Shown: positions 10,075-23,466 of the stretch, in pieces | Layout of the letters: the number at the start of each line of letters is the position of its first letter | How positions within the stretch are numbered: the stretch's first letter is position 1 | Source of the DNA: Coprinus comatus | Lineage: Eukaryota > Basidiomycota > Agaricomycetes > Agaricales > Agaricaceae | Reading direction: 5' to 3' | NCBI GenBank assembly: GCA_034638255.1 | Contig: JAWPGT010000009.1 | Location: forward strand, 248,001 to 312,000 | DNA: 64,000 nucleotides | The notes under the pieces: generated by a model | Seen by the model: the letters and a program-made list of their open reading frames with translations, nothing else | Database searches by the model: none | Told to the model about the DNA's origin: nothing | Made by a program: the position numbers and the translations under genes

Positions 10075-13000
10075 ATGGCCGCAACAGCAGACTCCTCGTC
10101 CTCGCTGTCCACCCTCGCCTTTCACAACAGGGCAAACCCCATCGACCTCACCCTCGACGACGATGACTCCTCATCCACACAGTATATCTCCCCCAGATCC
10201 AAACGCACTACTCTCGACCCAAACCCCATCTGCCCTCCACCGCCTCGCTATCCATCACCATCTCCCCCTTCAACTAACACAAATTCGCATATAGCCATCT
10301 TTGATCAATCCTACCCATCATCTTCCTCCACACCGCACATTTCATCTCCCTCTCCCTTTACTACTGCATATCGCCCGCCCTTTGTTGGCCCTAATATCGC
10401 TGCAATCATGAACCAGCAGCAACAACTAATGAACCAGCGCCAGCAGCACCCTCAAATCCGTCCGTACCAGCCTATCTATCCTCAGAATAGTTACAACAGC
10501 TCTGTCGGCCCCTCTCCTTCTCCAAGTTTTCGGGACTCTGTTCCCCCGTCTTCCTCTTTTCGTTCAGATCGTCAAATAATAGACCTCACGTCCTCGCCCT
10601 CTCCTCCTCCATCGTCACTATCTACTCCAGGCCAATATACTCCTCCAGGCCTTGTACCAATGAACCCAAACGACACACCAAAGACGCCCGTTTTCATAGG
10701 CCAACTCTCCGTCAATGCTCTTATAATGTACCCAGTCCCTTACACTGAATCCAGAGACCTTGGCGTAGAAGAGTGGGCTATTGTCAAACTGCAGCCTGAT
10801 CAGAAACCTCCCCAGCTCGGTCATGCCGAGGCAACCATACATATCTGGACTCCATCCTTTAGAACACCAAATGGCGATGCTCAGCCTCCAGAGAGATTTG
10901 CGTTTGTAGAACCTAGAGTTGCTAAACATTTGGCACCAATGCTGTCTAAAGGTCTGATTCGTTTCGATGCAAGGATACGTCGAGGTGCTACGGTATGTCC
11001 ATATCATCGACGTCATGTCTTCCACTTTTCTCAATGGAGTTGTACTAGCTTCCTATAATGCCCCTGCAGCTTCTAGTCTACACACCCAAAGGCAATATCG
11101 AAGTTGTCGGAAGCTTCCTAAGACAATGCGACTTGCTGCTAGATCACCCTACCCAGTCATTTGAAGACTGCCGCCGTATCCCTTATCCTTACTTCAATCC
11201 CCATAATCCACCTCCCGAGGGTCATAATCGTGCAGTTGTTCTCCATGATCGGCTGTATGCCCCTTCTGCGCAATCAGGGAGGAGTCAGGTTGATGAACTG
11301 TTCAAGAATTTGAAAGATGGACTCGAGTTGGCCGAGACGGATCCCAGTGAGTAATCAATACCACGAATGCGGTGTTCAGTGTTTGATATCAATACCTCAT
11401 TAACCCAAAATAGGCCCTGATGTTGCTACTCATTTATACCCTCACCAAAAGAAAGCTCTTACATTTCTGCTTGACCGTGAAAGAGAGAAACCTGCTGTAG
11501 AGGGCAATTTCTCCTCTTTGTGGCGACAGGAAACGAAAAATCATTATCCGGCTTGGGTCAATGTTGTTACCGAAGAGAGTACGAGCGATGAGCCAAAGGA
11601 AGCAAAGGGTGCTATTCTTGCTGATGATGTACGTTTGTGCGCGTCTGATTGTTGATTACAGCTGACAATGTTTCTTGTAGATGGGCCTGGGAAAGACTAT
11701 TACATGCGTGGCGTTAATAGCGGCTACATTGCAATCTGCCAAAGATTTCGTAGCACAACCGTTAGACGCTCCTCAACCACCACCGCCTCTACATGATCGA
11801 CACTCTCCTCCCTCAGATGACTGGAACACACCCGAACCACCTACTTCGAATAAAGCCAAAGCCAAAGTTGAGAGAGCTCATGAAAGACTGGAAGCCGAAT
11901 ACGTTCGGGCATCCCGAATAAAGGCCCGGAGTCGTGCGACATTGATTATTTGTCCACTGACAACTGTGTCTAATTGGGAAGACCAATTTCGGGAACATTG
12001 GCGCGGAGAAGTCACGATCGTGGGTGGGGGCTCTGGAAATGCTTCAGTTAACGCGGCAATATCAAACAGCGCCTCTTCATCTTCAAATAATGGGTCGGCA
12101 AATGGCGCCGCTCCCAAGATAGAAGCTGACGAATCAAAGAAACAGGAAACGCCTGCCCGACTAAGACACGGCAATCCGCTTCGAGTATACATCTACCATG
12201 GGAACTCACGGCGACCCGATCCAGCGTTTCTAGCTGACTTTGATGCAGTCATTACAACATATGCCACATTGGCGTCCGAGTTCTCAAAACAAAGTAGAAC
12301 TGCACAAGCTACTAATGAAGAAGCAGAGGATGGCGATGTTTGTAGTGATGGTGGGGCACCTGAGCTCGATGCAAATGGAAATCCGATTATCCGACTCTCG
12401 AAACCGAAGAGGGGCACAAAGCGGAAAAAGCAAACTCAAATTTCAAGCGTTGAAGTTTCTAGTGCTTTACAAAGCATTCATTGGTTTAGAGTTCTTCTTG
12501 ATGAAGCACAGTATGTGTTCTCCCGTTTATTATTACTATCTTAGCGCTCAATGATGAATAGTTCCATCAAAGAAACTGGAACTGTTGGTAGTCGTGCATG
12601 TTGCGACCTCTTCGCAGACCGTCGACTGTGTCTCACGGGCACACCGGTTCAGAACAAACTCGACGATATGTTTGCTTTGATCAAGTTCCTTCGGCTGCGC
12701 CCATTTGACGATAAAAATATATGGACCAAACACATCAGTGCTCCAGCGAAATTTGGACAACGTGAGGGCGTGCTCAAACTTCGAACAATTATGGCATGCA
12801 TCACACTTCGGCGGACAAAGGAATCGAAAACACCAGATGGAAAGAAGATTTTATCCTTACCACCACGCTTCGAGGAAACTGTTAGACTTCAATTCAGTCC
12901 CGCGGAGCAAGAGATATACCACCAATATTTCGATGAATCCAAGGCGGAATTTGCAGATCTGTCACAGAAGAATCAAGTCATGAAGAACTACGTTGGAATC

Positions 13001-14812
13001 CTCCAGAAGTTGCTAAGGTTGAGACAGATATGCGACCACCCAGACCTGGTTGCAGTCAAGGGACCAAATGCTGTCGATTCTGGATCATATGAAGAGATTG
13101 TGGCGGCTATCTCACAAGAAGGTATCAATGTTGCTCGTGCCAGCGCTATATTCGCCATATTACGAGAAGCTGCTACTACGCAATGTACCGAATGCGGTGG
13201 AGAATTGTGTACGGTGAACGACACTTCGCTGGATAATCTAGACAACGATGGCCCTGCACCAAATAAAAGAAGAAAAGGAAAAGGACAATCATCTCGTGCA
13301 CCGACTCGTGCCAATAGCCCTTCTGGAATCAATGGACCTCGACCTGTCCTAACCCGATGTCAACATTTGTTCTGTCTGGAATGCTACCGATCGTGTATAT
13401 GTCCTGACTGGCCAAATGTTTCACCGACGATGTATCGTTCATGCTCAGCTTGCCAGACTGAGCTAGCACCTGCGGATGCGGTTGAAATCAGACCCGATTC
13501 TGTTGCTGAAACATCTGTGGAGGGTCGGAAAGTCAAGAAGGAGACTCGGGAAGAGAGGCTGAAACGACATGAGACTATGCTACAGGAATTGGAAGCTCAG
13601 TTGACTAAGGAGTCGGAAAAAATGACAAAGTATTACCATCAACAAAACCACCGAGTGCAGCAGGAGTACCAGCAGGAGCAAGCCCAATACGAATACACGC
13701 AGACCACTCAAGAACAACAAAACGTCCTAGCGGACCAATTACACGATTTCAAGATGGAGTCGACACAGGAGGAAGATATGAAATTGCAAATAGATGCTTT
13801 ACCAGCACCTGGAATCGATATCAAACAACAAGCAGTGAAGATGCTGCGAAATCGAATTTGTCAACGGTCCAGTAAAATTCAAGCGCTTATGGATCGGTTA
13901 CTGCCTTATTCACAAGCGAATCCACATTCCCCTAATTACGATCCTTCATCACTTGACCTTCAAATGGTGGATAGTAATGGGAATCACTTGGCTGATACCA
14001 TCGTGAAAACTGTCGTATTGTAAGCAAATTTCTCACCGTTTGTTTTTACGCAAATGAAACAATCAGCACTTATTAACGCGCTCATTCTATTTTCTTTTGT
14101 TCTAGCTCTCAATGGACTAGTATGCTTGACAAGTACGTTTTTTTTTCATTCAGTTTAATATCTCACAAAGCAATGATGGGCTTATAAATCTTCCATTTCT
14201 TCTTTTTGACACGTAGAATCGAAGACGCTTTACTTGTTCATAACATCCGTTATGATCGGTTAGATGGAACCATGAAACGAGAAGAACGTTCCCGTGCTAT
14301 GGATAATTTAAAACTCGACCCCGGCTGTGAAGTTCTTCTTGTCAGTCTTAAAGCTGGAGGTGTCGGTCTTAATTTGACCGCTGCTCAGAGAGTCGTTTTG
14401 ATGGATCCTTATTGGTGAGTGTTGTCTATTGTTTTATTATATTTAACTTTGTGACACTTTTTTGACTCCCAACATCCATTTTGATAGGAATCCTGCTGTC
14501 GAAAGTCAGGCAATAGATCGTATTGTGAGTCATTGGTCCAGCTTTTTAAGGTTCGTGGCTAGATTACTGATGTCTTTTCGAATTATTTAGCATCGACTGG
14601 GTCAAACGAAACCCGTTGTATCATTGAAGTTCATCGTCAAGGATTCAATCGAGGAGAAGATGTTGTTAATACAAGCCAAGAAGACCAAGCTAGCAGAAAT
14701 TACATTAGGAGTGAGAAGCAAATCCGAAATCATGCAACATATATATGTAATACGCTGTTCAGAATGCAAAATGTGCACCTTTCTTCCGCTGGCCAAAGAC
14801 ATAGACTATTGA
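10075..14812 (+). CDS. Rad5/HLTF-like SNF2 ATPase with RING finger
   Basis: The N-terminus is Pro/Ser/Gln-rich and carries two SUMO-interaction-like cores, IDLTL (residues 23-27) and IIDLT (168-172). A possible HIRAN-like region follows (about residues 205-370, crossing the intron at about 10993-11069). The SNF2 motor has DDMGLGKT (intron after DD), DEAH split by an intron at about 12512-12560, LTGTPVQNKLDD, then a RING inserted between the lobes (C..C, C.HLFC..C, C.AC). The second lobe has QWTSML, GVGLNL, VVLMDPYWNP and HRLGQTKPV, across several introns. This architecture belongs to the Rad5/HLTF/Uls1 group, helicase-like E3 ligases of DNA-damage tolerance or SUMO-targeted ubiquitylation. 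Which member is unresolved. The last about 30 residues after KSEIMQ do not look conserved, so the true end may use another intron. Confidence 0.8.
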
Positions 14813-14831
14813 TATATAAAAAAGAGAAGAG

Positions 14832-17638
14832 TTAGCTACACTCCTTGTTAGGGAAGAAAGAAAACGGATATTTACCAATGAATTGACTGACGAGAAGACC
14901 AATAGTAACTCCAGAAGCCAAAGATACCATTCGTATGGCCAATGAAATACCATTGGAATACTGTTGTTCTACGTTATGAAACGCTTGGGTTAAACCACCT
15001 CGTTGAGATATACCAGACTTTTTAGTAATTCATCAACACTATATTTACTTCGTTGAGAAGTGGAAATCAATTTACTTACCGGTACCAAGAACAAAACACC
15101 GGTGACCATAGAAGTAAAAGCAGTTCCCTGTGAAGAACGAGAATAAATATTGCCAAGTAAACCAATAATAAACGCTCCAGCTGCTGCGACTATCTCTGTT
15201 CTTCCAGGTAACCACATAGCAGCCACTTGATTAGGAGAGGAACGAGGATAAGCATAGAATACCATGGCCAAGGTTGATGCCACCAAGACCATGTACTATT
15301 TCTGAGGCAGCCTTTTTTGGTTTTATTTGTTTAGTGGATCAGAGTTGTAATTGCGGATTTAGTATGTATAAAAAAGAGTAGCGATGGAACTATCAATCAG
15401 CGCCACCATACCAATGATACGCCACACTATACATACCTTTGACGACTTGAAGTGGAATCAAACCACTTGCGGTATCATTTTGATGGATAGCCATACCAAT
15501 TACACCGCTCACCATGGCGAAAGGAGTGCTAGAGTTGGCAAAGACAAATTGACCGTGATAGTATGAGAAGTTACCAGCCACAGAACTGTTGTAGAAACGA
15601 GAACGGGCTTTACTATCGAAGACGAAATAGAAGTCGGAGCCCATGGTCAACCCAAACCCCTGTAAATCATTGTCATCTTAGGTTTTGTTATCACTGCTCT
15701 AAATATAGTTAGCACTTACTAGGAAAAGGGTGTATATGACGGCATATACCATCCGCACAGAGCCACAGAAAAGAGACTTTGACATAAGCTCCAAGGCACT
15801 AAGCACTAGAACTAGGAGTCAGCGTATAACATGATTTAATGAGAATAAAAACTCACAAACGGTAAAGCCTGGTAGGATCAAAACCACCCCAGCAGAAGAT
15901 ATAGCGCTGTAGCAGAATATATGACCTGGAATACTGCTCAATCCTCGCGCCACAAATGCCACAAAAATGGTGATTGATATCCTTTTTAGTTCAGATCCAT
16001 TAGATGATGTCGATGTCAAATATCATAATAACTGTTACTCACTCGTAGACATTAGCATACAATGTACTTTTGTTTGCTTTACTCAGTCCCAGATACTGCA
16101 AAAAAGCAGCACAAAATCCACTTATAATCATATCCGACGTAGCTCCGCCAAACGACAAGACGCATATAATCGCTGAACAGATGAATGATAAATAGATCCT
16201 TGTAGAGAGAGAATAGATGGGAGGCGCTTCCATTAGTTCAATAAGACACGCAATACCAGTCCGGCAACTCATATCATCGTGAAGCACGCAACGATAGATT
16301 GTGTGGACTTCTTGTAGACTCGACAAAGCAATACGACCTTTTGCTCGAATGAATTGTGTTCGAACCCTAGCATTATCGAGGAAATAATTGTGTTTTGAGC
16401 TAAAATGCATCGCGATAATAACGAGATCAGGGAGATAAATCACTTCTGATTATTTTTAGTATCAGCATGTGTTCTGAGATGAAACGAAGAAAAAACCTTG
16501 ACGAACGAGTATTGGTGTGTAAAATTGTATCAGCCGCGATTAATTGAGATTCAATCCGATGGGGAGGAGCACCAAATTGGATGAGTGCCTTCGCTAGTGT
16601 CATAACAAATTCGCGTCGAATCTCTAAAGCTGTTGCTATTCATGAGCGATAATATACCCAGTTCAAGGAAATGGATAACTGACATTCATAATTTCGTATA
16701 ATGGGTTCTTCCTCTTCTGATTCTTTGCCCAAGCCGGGAATTAAACTTTTCACCTTTTGTGGATTGAACATCTCCAAAATTCCTGTAGTATGGTCTTCTC
16801 CTTTAAGCATACGGGTCACTGCTAAACCAAAATCGGCCCAATTCCTGTGTTGTATCTCTTCTATCTCTTCTTCAGTAGGCCAACGAACAGGTGGTTTACT
16901 ACGAGCTTGTGATCTTTCCTTCTCATTCGATGAAGCATCAAGTCCCTGACCAAAGTTCCCAAAAGGAAAGAGATTACGAAGACGGGATAATACTCCTCGA
17001 AACCGGGAACGCGGTGCTGTCATTACACCAGCAGTTTGTCGCTTATAAGTAATTCTATGTGTATCCTCCGTCTCCAAGAGTTTCTGATCCTCATACTCGG
17101 TATTGCCAGCCGTTGGTGAGCGAAGAAAATTAGAATTAGCAGCTAGTCCATGAGGAGAACCCACACCCCTTGAGCCCAAAGTTGGTAAATCATCAATACG
17201 GTTGAAAGTTTCATCGCGAAATCCTTGGCCACTACTGCGGTATCCTTCACGCCACAGTTGTTCATAACGACCTTCATAAGCACCAGGACTCTTACCCACA
17301 GTTTCCGGAGCATGATCACCAAGACCTTCCAGGTCTTCAAGTGCACAATTTTGATTTGTTGTTCGATTCTGATTCGACCTCTGACCGCCAGCATTACTAA
17401 CAGCCGCCGTCGGAGTCGCAAACCTACTTCTCAACCCAAGTCTACCACTTCCTGATTTTGCTTCATCGGAATGCCACCTTTCAATATCTTGCGCCACATT
17501 GATCTGTAATGGTCTCGGTTGTGGTTTTCTTGGTCTTGGTTGATTTGACCCTTGTTGGCCAGGACCTGATGACGATGCCTCTACAATCGGATGGCCGGTC
17601 CTTCTTCCGACTTGGTCATTTTCAACAACACCTTTCAT
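14832..17638 (-). CDS. PRM10: Prm10/ThrE-family multi-pass membrane protein
   Basis: The start ATG at 17638 opens a long hydrophilic N-terminus (to about 16640), ending in the motif region EEPIIRNYE. Several exons of hydrophobic helices follow: FICSAIICVLSFGGATSD, FVAFVARGLSSIPGHIFCYS, and last GISLAIRMVSLASGVTIGLL. The domain order (N-terminal amphipathic part, then about ten helices) is that of the fungal DUF1212/ThrE family (pheromone-regulated membrane protein 10), related to bacterial threonine/serine exporters. The substrate in fungi is not established. The final exon ends in KECS and a stop at 14832, only 20 bp from the end of the convergent upstream gene. Upstream, GACGTCA (17944) and CCAAT (17963) may be promoter elements. 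Confidence 0.75.
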
Positions 17639-18393
17639 CACCTCTTCTTGATAACCCTGGGCTTTCTAATGTACTTAAACGAGTCGGCAAACGCTAATCG
17701 GAGAGCAAAGGCTACACGGATCCGTTTTCTTGTAGTCGTTATTCAATAACCCCACAAACCCTGAAAGTCGCCTATGTAATTGATGCATACAATCAATTTG
17801 AAAGCCCCAAACAACCAGAATAGCGTACCTCAAAGTGAAGGGTCTAGGTGATGTACAGCCAGTGTACGACACCCACGAGGAGGTTGAAGGCAGAGAAGAG
17901 TCGAGGAACATTACTTAGGCTCTGCCTTTAAGGTGAAACGTACGACGTCATTTCACAATAGACCAATAGCGTAATTAATAGGGTTAATCAACCTCTGCTA
18001 TCAAAATGAAACGTTGTGAACAAATCAGGTACTCCTGCAAATTCCGTACCAATCAGCTCCTTTTAAGCTGCCAAGTCTTGTATTACACCCGAGGCGAACC
18101 TGGAGAACTTGCATTCAGAATAATGTGGGAATGTCACCCATGAATTGGATATATATAAATAGCTATGGCAATGTTACGAAAATGTTAGGTGTAAGGTGTA
18201 ATCTGGGTGCAACGAAATAGTAGACATGATACAGGTTCCATGGAAAGGGTGAATCGCGAAAGGGGGTAAATCTGTCATGGACACAGAGGCATAAACAATG
18301 AAGACGGAAAAAAACATGAGAAAGCATATGGCACATGGAAAGCACAAATAAAACGACAGAGAAAAAGACTTTGCTACTACTACAAGAACTGTT
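17639..18393. other. Intergenic region, no gene seen
   Basis: A 755-bp gap between the PRM10-like start and the 3' end of the Zn2Cys6 gene, both on the minus strand. The proximal part (to about 17970) is probably the PRM10-like promoter and 5' UTR, with a possible UTR intron. The rest is probably terminator/3' UTR of the neighbour. No conserved frame, tRNA or repeat was recognised. Confidence 0.5.
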
Positions 18394-21300
18394 TTACCAA
18401 ATCTGTGGTTGCGGAGGCATGTAGTCACTCGGAAGTAAAAATGCGTCCATTCCATTCTGGAGGAAGGAGCTGCCTCCTAAGCTCTGATCAGACATCCAGA
18501 CTGGTAACTGCTCGTTTGCGGTAGTCCTGTAATCCTGGATGATATGCTCAGCATCTGCTGCTCCACCATTATACTGCAAGTATTGATAGTGAGTGGGTAT
18601 CGGTTGCATATTCCCTTGTGGATGGTGGGAAACTTGATGAGGCTGAACACCATGGGGATGTGGAGGTTGATAATGTTGCGGGTGATGTACTGCCATTCCA
18701 TGAGCATACCCTTGTGTATCAGCGCCGGGGTATTGAGGCGGCGGGGCTCCATAATGTACAGGGTACTGTTCGGACTGCCTGTGTTGAGGCATTACTACCG
18801 CAGAAGATGTACCAGGGGGTACATGTTGTTGATTCTCCTTCGGCATTGACTGTGGAGAATTTGATTGACGCTGACGCTTTTTCGATCTCTTAACCATCAC
18901 TTGCAAGGTCAAAGCATAACGTTGTCCAGGAACTAACGAAAGTTTATGAATTGGAATTTTCAGAGTTGATTACAAAACTCACTCGCTGCCATTAATTCTG
19001 CAAGATTTTCGATCTGACGACGAACCGCGTTTATGTCGGATTCATTAGGGCTATTGAGTTTTATCAATGATGTCATTTATTTCGAATAGTATGCATGACT
19101 GACAATAATCTAGACAACCTCAATAGGAAGGATCCCATAAAGGTGGCAGTAGCATGAGTATAGTGAACAGCTAAACAAAACGTGAGCCTAAAAAACTACC
19201 CAGGAAAAATTACCATACCATATTTCATGCCCTCTCGGTAAGAAGGAGAATTAAGGGTAATATCTAGGCCCCGTTGGGCAATGCCCATGGATTTGAGTGC
19301 CACTTGTCGTTGTTTCATTGGCATCTTTTGGACATCTTCTGGACCATTGATACCTCGCAATGCAGTGGCATTGTGGAACAGTTCCGCGTGATAATGTTGA
19401 ATTTGCAAGCTTTGTCGGTAGAAGGCTTTGAAGGATTATCACTTGTTATGAAGGGTTGACAGAAGTCCAAATAGTACTTACTAGCGTCTGCATACTTCTG
19501 GGAGAAGGCTTGATCCCAGGTAGTATACCAATTCTGGAACTTGATGTTTGCCTCTTTCAAAACTTCGTAGTGTTCATCGAGAACCGGTCCTTCTGTTGGC
19601 AGCGCATTCTGGACTTGTTCACGAATGGCCATAAGTTCCACGGTGGATACAAGACGCATATCATCTTCAATTGCCAATGGATGACGCAAGAGGTAACGGC
19701 AATCCTTAATACTTTCATCGTCTTTTAATACAGCAGGGCGACCTGTCCCGTAAGATAGTCTAAGGACTGGGTTAGTTGTATGCACGGTATGCGTTAAATG
19801 TAACATACTGATGCTCGAACAAGTAAAGGCAAAACCAGGTCCTTGAGGCCACAACAAGTTCTTTATCTGCAACACGATCAATCTGGTTATTCACCATGCG
19901 CTGATAGAGTATGGGCCAAGCCTTGTGCATCGCTTTTGAATCTGATCAGCTTGGTACTAGTGACTATATAGTAATTGGACGAACAAAACTCCATGGCCAT
20001 TCGGACGGCATGACCACCACTTAACCAACCATTATCCGACCACCCGGAAACGAGGACTAGGAGAGTATTCAGTTTTGACGACAATCAGAAGAGTTAATGA
20101 TACGAACTCATTGCTTGAACGGCTTCACAGCGTAGAACTGGCGCAAATAAAGTTGCACATGATATGGACTGGACCTCCTCCAAGCATCGCAAGTATGTTT
20201 CACTTGGAGGACCTGAGAAATTGTTATCAGATACCAACTCATACCAAGAATGAACGATATACCTCCACCATCATGAACTCGAGCAGCTACCATGCAAATG
20301 CAATTAACGGCAAAAGGTGAGCGTTCATGTAATGCATCATAGGTATCACTGTTCTTATCAAATACAGGTCTAGACAACGGTTGGTTTGGTGTCAAATATC
20401 ATGTCACTATCCACATACAAGAATGTGGAACACCCATGGTAGAAGCTGCGAAATTTGATTAGGAAGCTATCATTTAGTAATTTCAGGATGCTCACGTGGC
20501 AAAGAGCTCTCGTGCATCGGCCTCTGTGATGATACCTTTGGTAACGACTGCATGTATGGAGAACTATTGTCAGTAAACGCTTAATGAATGGATGCATCAT
20601 CGCACCATCTTGGAATGTAAGAATTTTATGTCGAATTTTTCTTCTCTTGGTAGGTCTGGAACGCCTAGTATCCCTATCTGGAGAGGTGGTTCTTGCCCGG
20701 CTATGTGGTTCGCTACCATCGCCATTTTCCTAATCAGGTCGAGAATAAAGTCACGTAACAAGTCAATGGAACATTCGTAAGAGAGAAGCATCGCTAAAAA
20801 TACGAACTCCCACCTTCGCAGCGCGTTCGATTGCAACATCAGCCAGTCCTCGTAAAACCTCCCAGGGAGCGACGAGACCGGAGGCGGGTAGTTCGCCGTT
20901 TTCATCTTCGTCAATGTCGGAAGAATCAGCACTTGTGACATTAGAAGAAGGTGGAGCAGGTCGTTTAACTCCAGCTGCAGGCTGCTTTGTTAAGCTTCGG
21001 TGATCGACACCTTGATATCGAGTAGAGGGCACGTTGCTGGGCTGGGAAGAAGCAGGTGGTCCCATGGCCTGAAGGCTGGAGAAAGGGGGGAGTATTGGTC
21101 CTTGATTGTTCATTTGATTATGATAAGATGGCGCATTGGATGAGAAGTTTGCAAAAGATGGAGACTGGTGAGGATCTCCCCCTGGCCCAGACAGAGTCGG
21201 GACACTAGTTGACCCTTGATACGCTGGTAGCGATGGACGAGGCTTAGGATAAAACAAAGAACTGAGGACATGTAAAACAATTGAATATATGCCACACTTA

Positions 21301-21935
21301 CGTTTGGGTTATTTGCGGTTGGTGTCGAAACAGCTGGAGAGCTCATGCTTGGTGACTGCTGAAAAGAGGAAGGTGGATATGCCGATGGCGAACGTGCATG
21401 ATATCCTGTGCCTCGTAGATGGGTAACGAGCTCTGAGAGGACATTCTCAATCCTATTCTGGGTTGTTCTGATTTCGGCGACGTGAGCTTCGAGGCTCTTG
21501 ATGCGTCTAGTCGGGAATGAAGGTGAGCGTGATGCCTCGAGAAACGATGGGCACCGGATCAACGTACTCGAGACCTGCTTCACCGGTCAAAGTTGCCTCC
21601 CGAGAGGGTTTTTCAAAGAGACATTCAAGGCCTGTGTTGCGGCAACGTCTACAGGGCGGATTGTCAGCGCCTTCACAGCGCATCTTCTGCTTTCTGCAGG
21701 CATTCTATAGTTTATGTGAGAAAGATAAAGCGCATATATGCATGTTTCAACTGACGCAAGCACCTATTGTTATGGAACATAAGGACCGACAGTGTGTGTG
21801 GATATCAAAGAACGTGTACTTACGAGGAACGCGGTTCAAGGTTTTGACGACGGGCTTGACATCCTGTTTATGTGGCTTATCGTCGTCTTCCTGCTTCTTT
21901 ACTGGTGAGTGGGAGCTTCCTGTCGCAGAATCCAT
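18394..21935 (-). CDS. Zn(II)2Cys6 fungal transcription factor
   Basis: The DNA-binding domain is assembled over three exons. The first starts at 21935 (MDSATGSS...) and ends NRVPR; an 8-nt microexon at 21756-21763 completes R-A-C; the next exon continues NACRKQKMRCEG...CRRCRNTGLEC. Together these give the C-x2-C-x6-C-x6-C-x2-C-x6-C binuclear cluster. A short coiled coil follows (RIKSLEAHVAEI...), then a Pro/Ser-rich linker. The regulatory domain has VVTKGIITEADARELF, PVFDKNSDTYDALHERSPF and ICMVAARVHDGG, a pattern common to Agaricomycete fungal-specific transcription factors. The C-terminus is rich in His, Gln and Pro. Target genes cannot be inferred. The upstream 230 bp is shared, divergent, with the Yop1-like gene. 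Confidence 0.8.
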
Positions 21936-22165
21936 CAGGCAAAGGATGGCGAGTGAGCGAAGCGGAGAAAGATGGGACTCTGGGCAAGGCCCACGATACA
22001 AATGGAGGACCCTGATCAGGAGATCGTCCACAAACAACTGCAACTCCAATTGCTATTTCGGTTCCTTCTTCCCGCCTACGGTGACTACTGTTCTTTCCCC
22101 CAAACATCCTACAAATTCTGATATCAAATCCATGTGCAGCACTATCACCAGACCACACCAACACC

Positions 22166-23008
22166 ATGTTCATGGCACTCCTCTCCCATCTCCTCTGGTA
22201 TTCCTATTTCCATTTATCTTTCCATATCCAGTCCTTGACACTTGCGCAGTGCCTGGTTCGTATACTTCCTCCCCAGCTACGCTACCTTCAAGGCCCTCGT
22301 CGCAGTACCCACAAAGGAGGCTGATCTCCGCCGCTGGGCTGTCTACTGGTCCGTCATCGGCGTTTTCATCGCCTTTGAGCATGCTGTCGAACGCTTCATT
22401 AGCTGGTACGTACACCTGGATATTAATTACGTCTAGTCTGACGCAATAACTAGGTTGCCATTTTATTGGGAGCTAAAGACTGCATTTCTTCTCTATCTCG
22501 CTCTGCCACAAACACAGGCAAGTTGCCGATGCACGTTCCGCTATGATGTACATTCTCATCTTTGATTCAGGGCTCCACCTACATCTATGACACTTACGTC
22601 CAACCATTCTACGCAAAGCATGAGGCTGACTTGGACGAGGGTATTGTCAAGGTCCAAAAGAATGTCTTGAACTTTGTCCAAACCCGTCTTCAAGCCATCT
22701 GGGAGTTTATTCTCAACGCAGCCAATAAACGCCAGGGCACAACCGCAAATGCACCTAACTCCGCAGCAAATGGCGCTGCTGGACCTGCACTTTCCCCAAT
22801 GCAAGCAGCTATGGGTCTCCTTCAAACTTACGGAGGGCCTATTTTAAACATCATTGGCACTCAAGCTAAAGCAACTTCTACTCCTGTTCAAAATAGCCCT
22901 GCCGCCGCCCAAAGGCGTCCATCAGGTTCACCCGCCAAGACCAACCTTTCCACTTCTGCTAGTACAGCCGGGAGCCCTCCCTCTTTCCCACAACCTCAAC
23001 ATTTCTGA
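22166..23008 (+). CDS. YOP1: Yop1/REEP (TB2/DP1/HVA22) ER-shaping protein
   Basis: Exon 1 (MFMALLSHLLC) is joined across an intron at 22198-22249 to AWFVYFLPSYATFKAL, then RRWAVYWSVIGVFIAFEHA and, after another intron, LPFYWELKTAFLLYLALP and GSTYIYDTYVQPF. These are the hairpin membrane segments and signature of the TB2/DP1/HVA22 family, which curves tubular ER with reticulons. The C-terminal tail is Ala/Ser/Pro-rich and cytosolic-looking. A second in-frame ATG lies at 22172. Introns also occur at about 22405-22454 and about 22520-22570. Confidence 0.85.
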
Positions 23009-23466
23009 GTGTACTTATCATTATTATTACTACTATCACTGTCATTGGATGATATCGTTATTTCGGACATTCTCTCACATCATCAGTCGTTGAGATTTTC
23101 CTTATATTTCCCGGACTCTTGCCGCGCATATTTTGGGAAAATCAATCCTTTGTCATTCAATAGATTCCGACTGAATTACATTTCGCAAGTCTTCTTACTT
23201 ACGCAATTATGGTAACGATGTGGTAAGTAACCTCCTTGGTGACGACCTGTAACGACACTATTTGAGATGCGTGATAAAAGTTGTGTCACCGGCGTTCTAC
23301 AAATACAACGGTATATCCATCCACACACAATAGCCCACAATCAGACAAGAAATAAAAAATAAAATAAAAAGATACAAGAAAAAGGTAAACGAAAAAAGGG
23401 TGAGAACGAAGACGAAAACGTAAAAAGGTATCATCTAATAAGTAAATCACTCCATTCCATCCCATT
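23009..23466. other. Convergent intergenic region
   Basis: 458 bp between the ends of the Yop1-like (+) and Sec3 (-) genes. It is AT-rich with A-runs near 23340-23400 and is presumably two 3' UTRs with their polyadenylation signals. Nothing else was recognised. Confidence 0.4.

Noticed and set aside
17675..17911. Minus-strand frame upstream of the PRM10-like gene
   Set aside because: No similarity seen; more likely 5' UTR, with plausible UTR splice signals.
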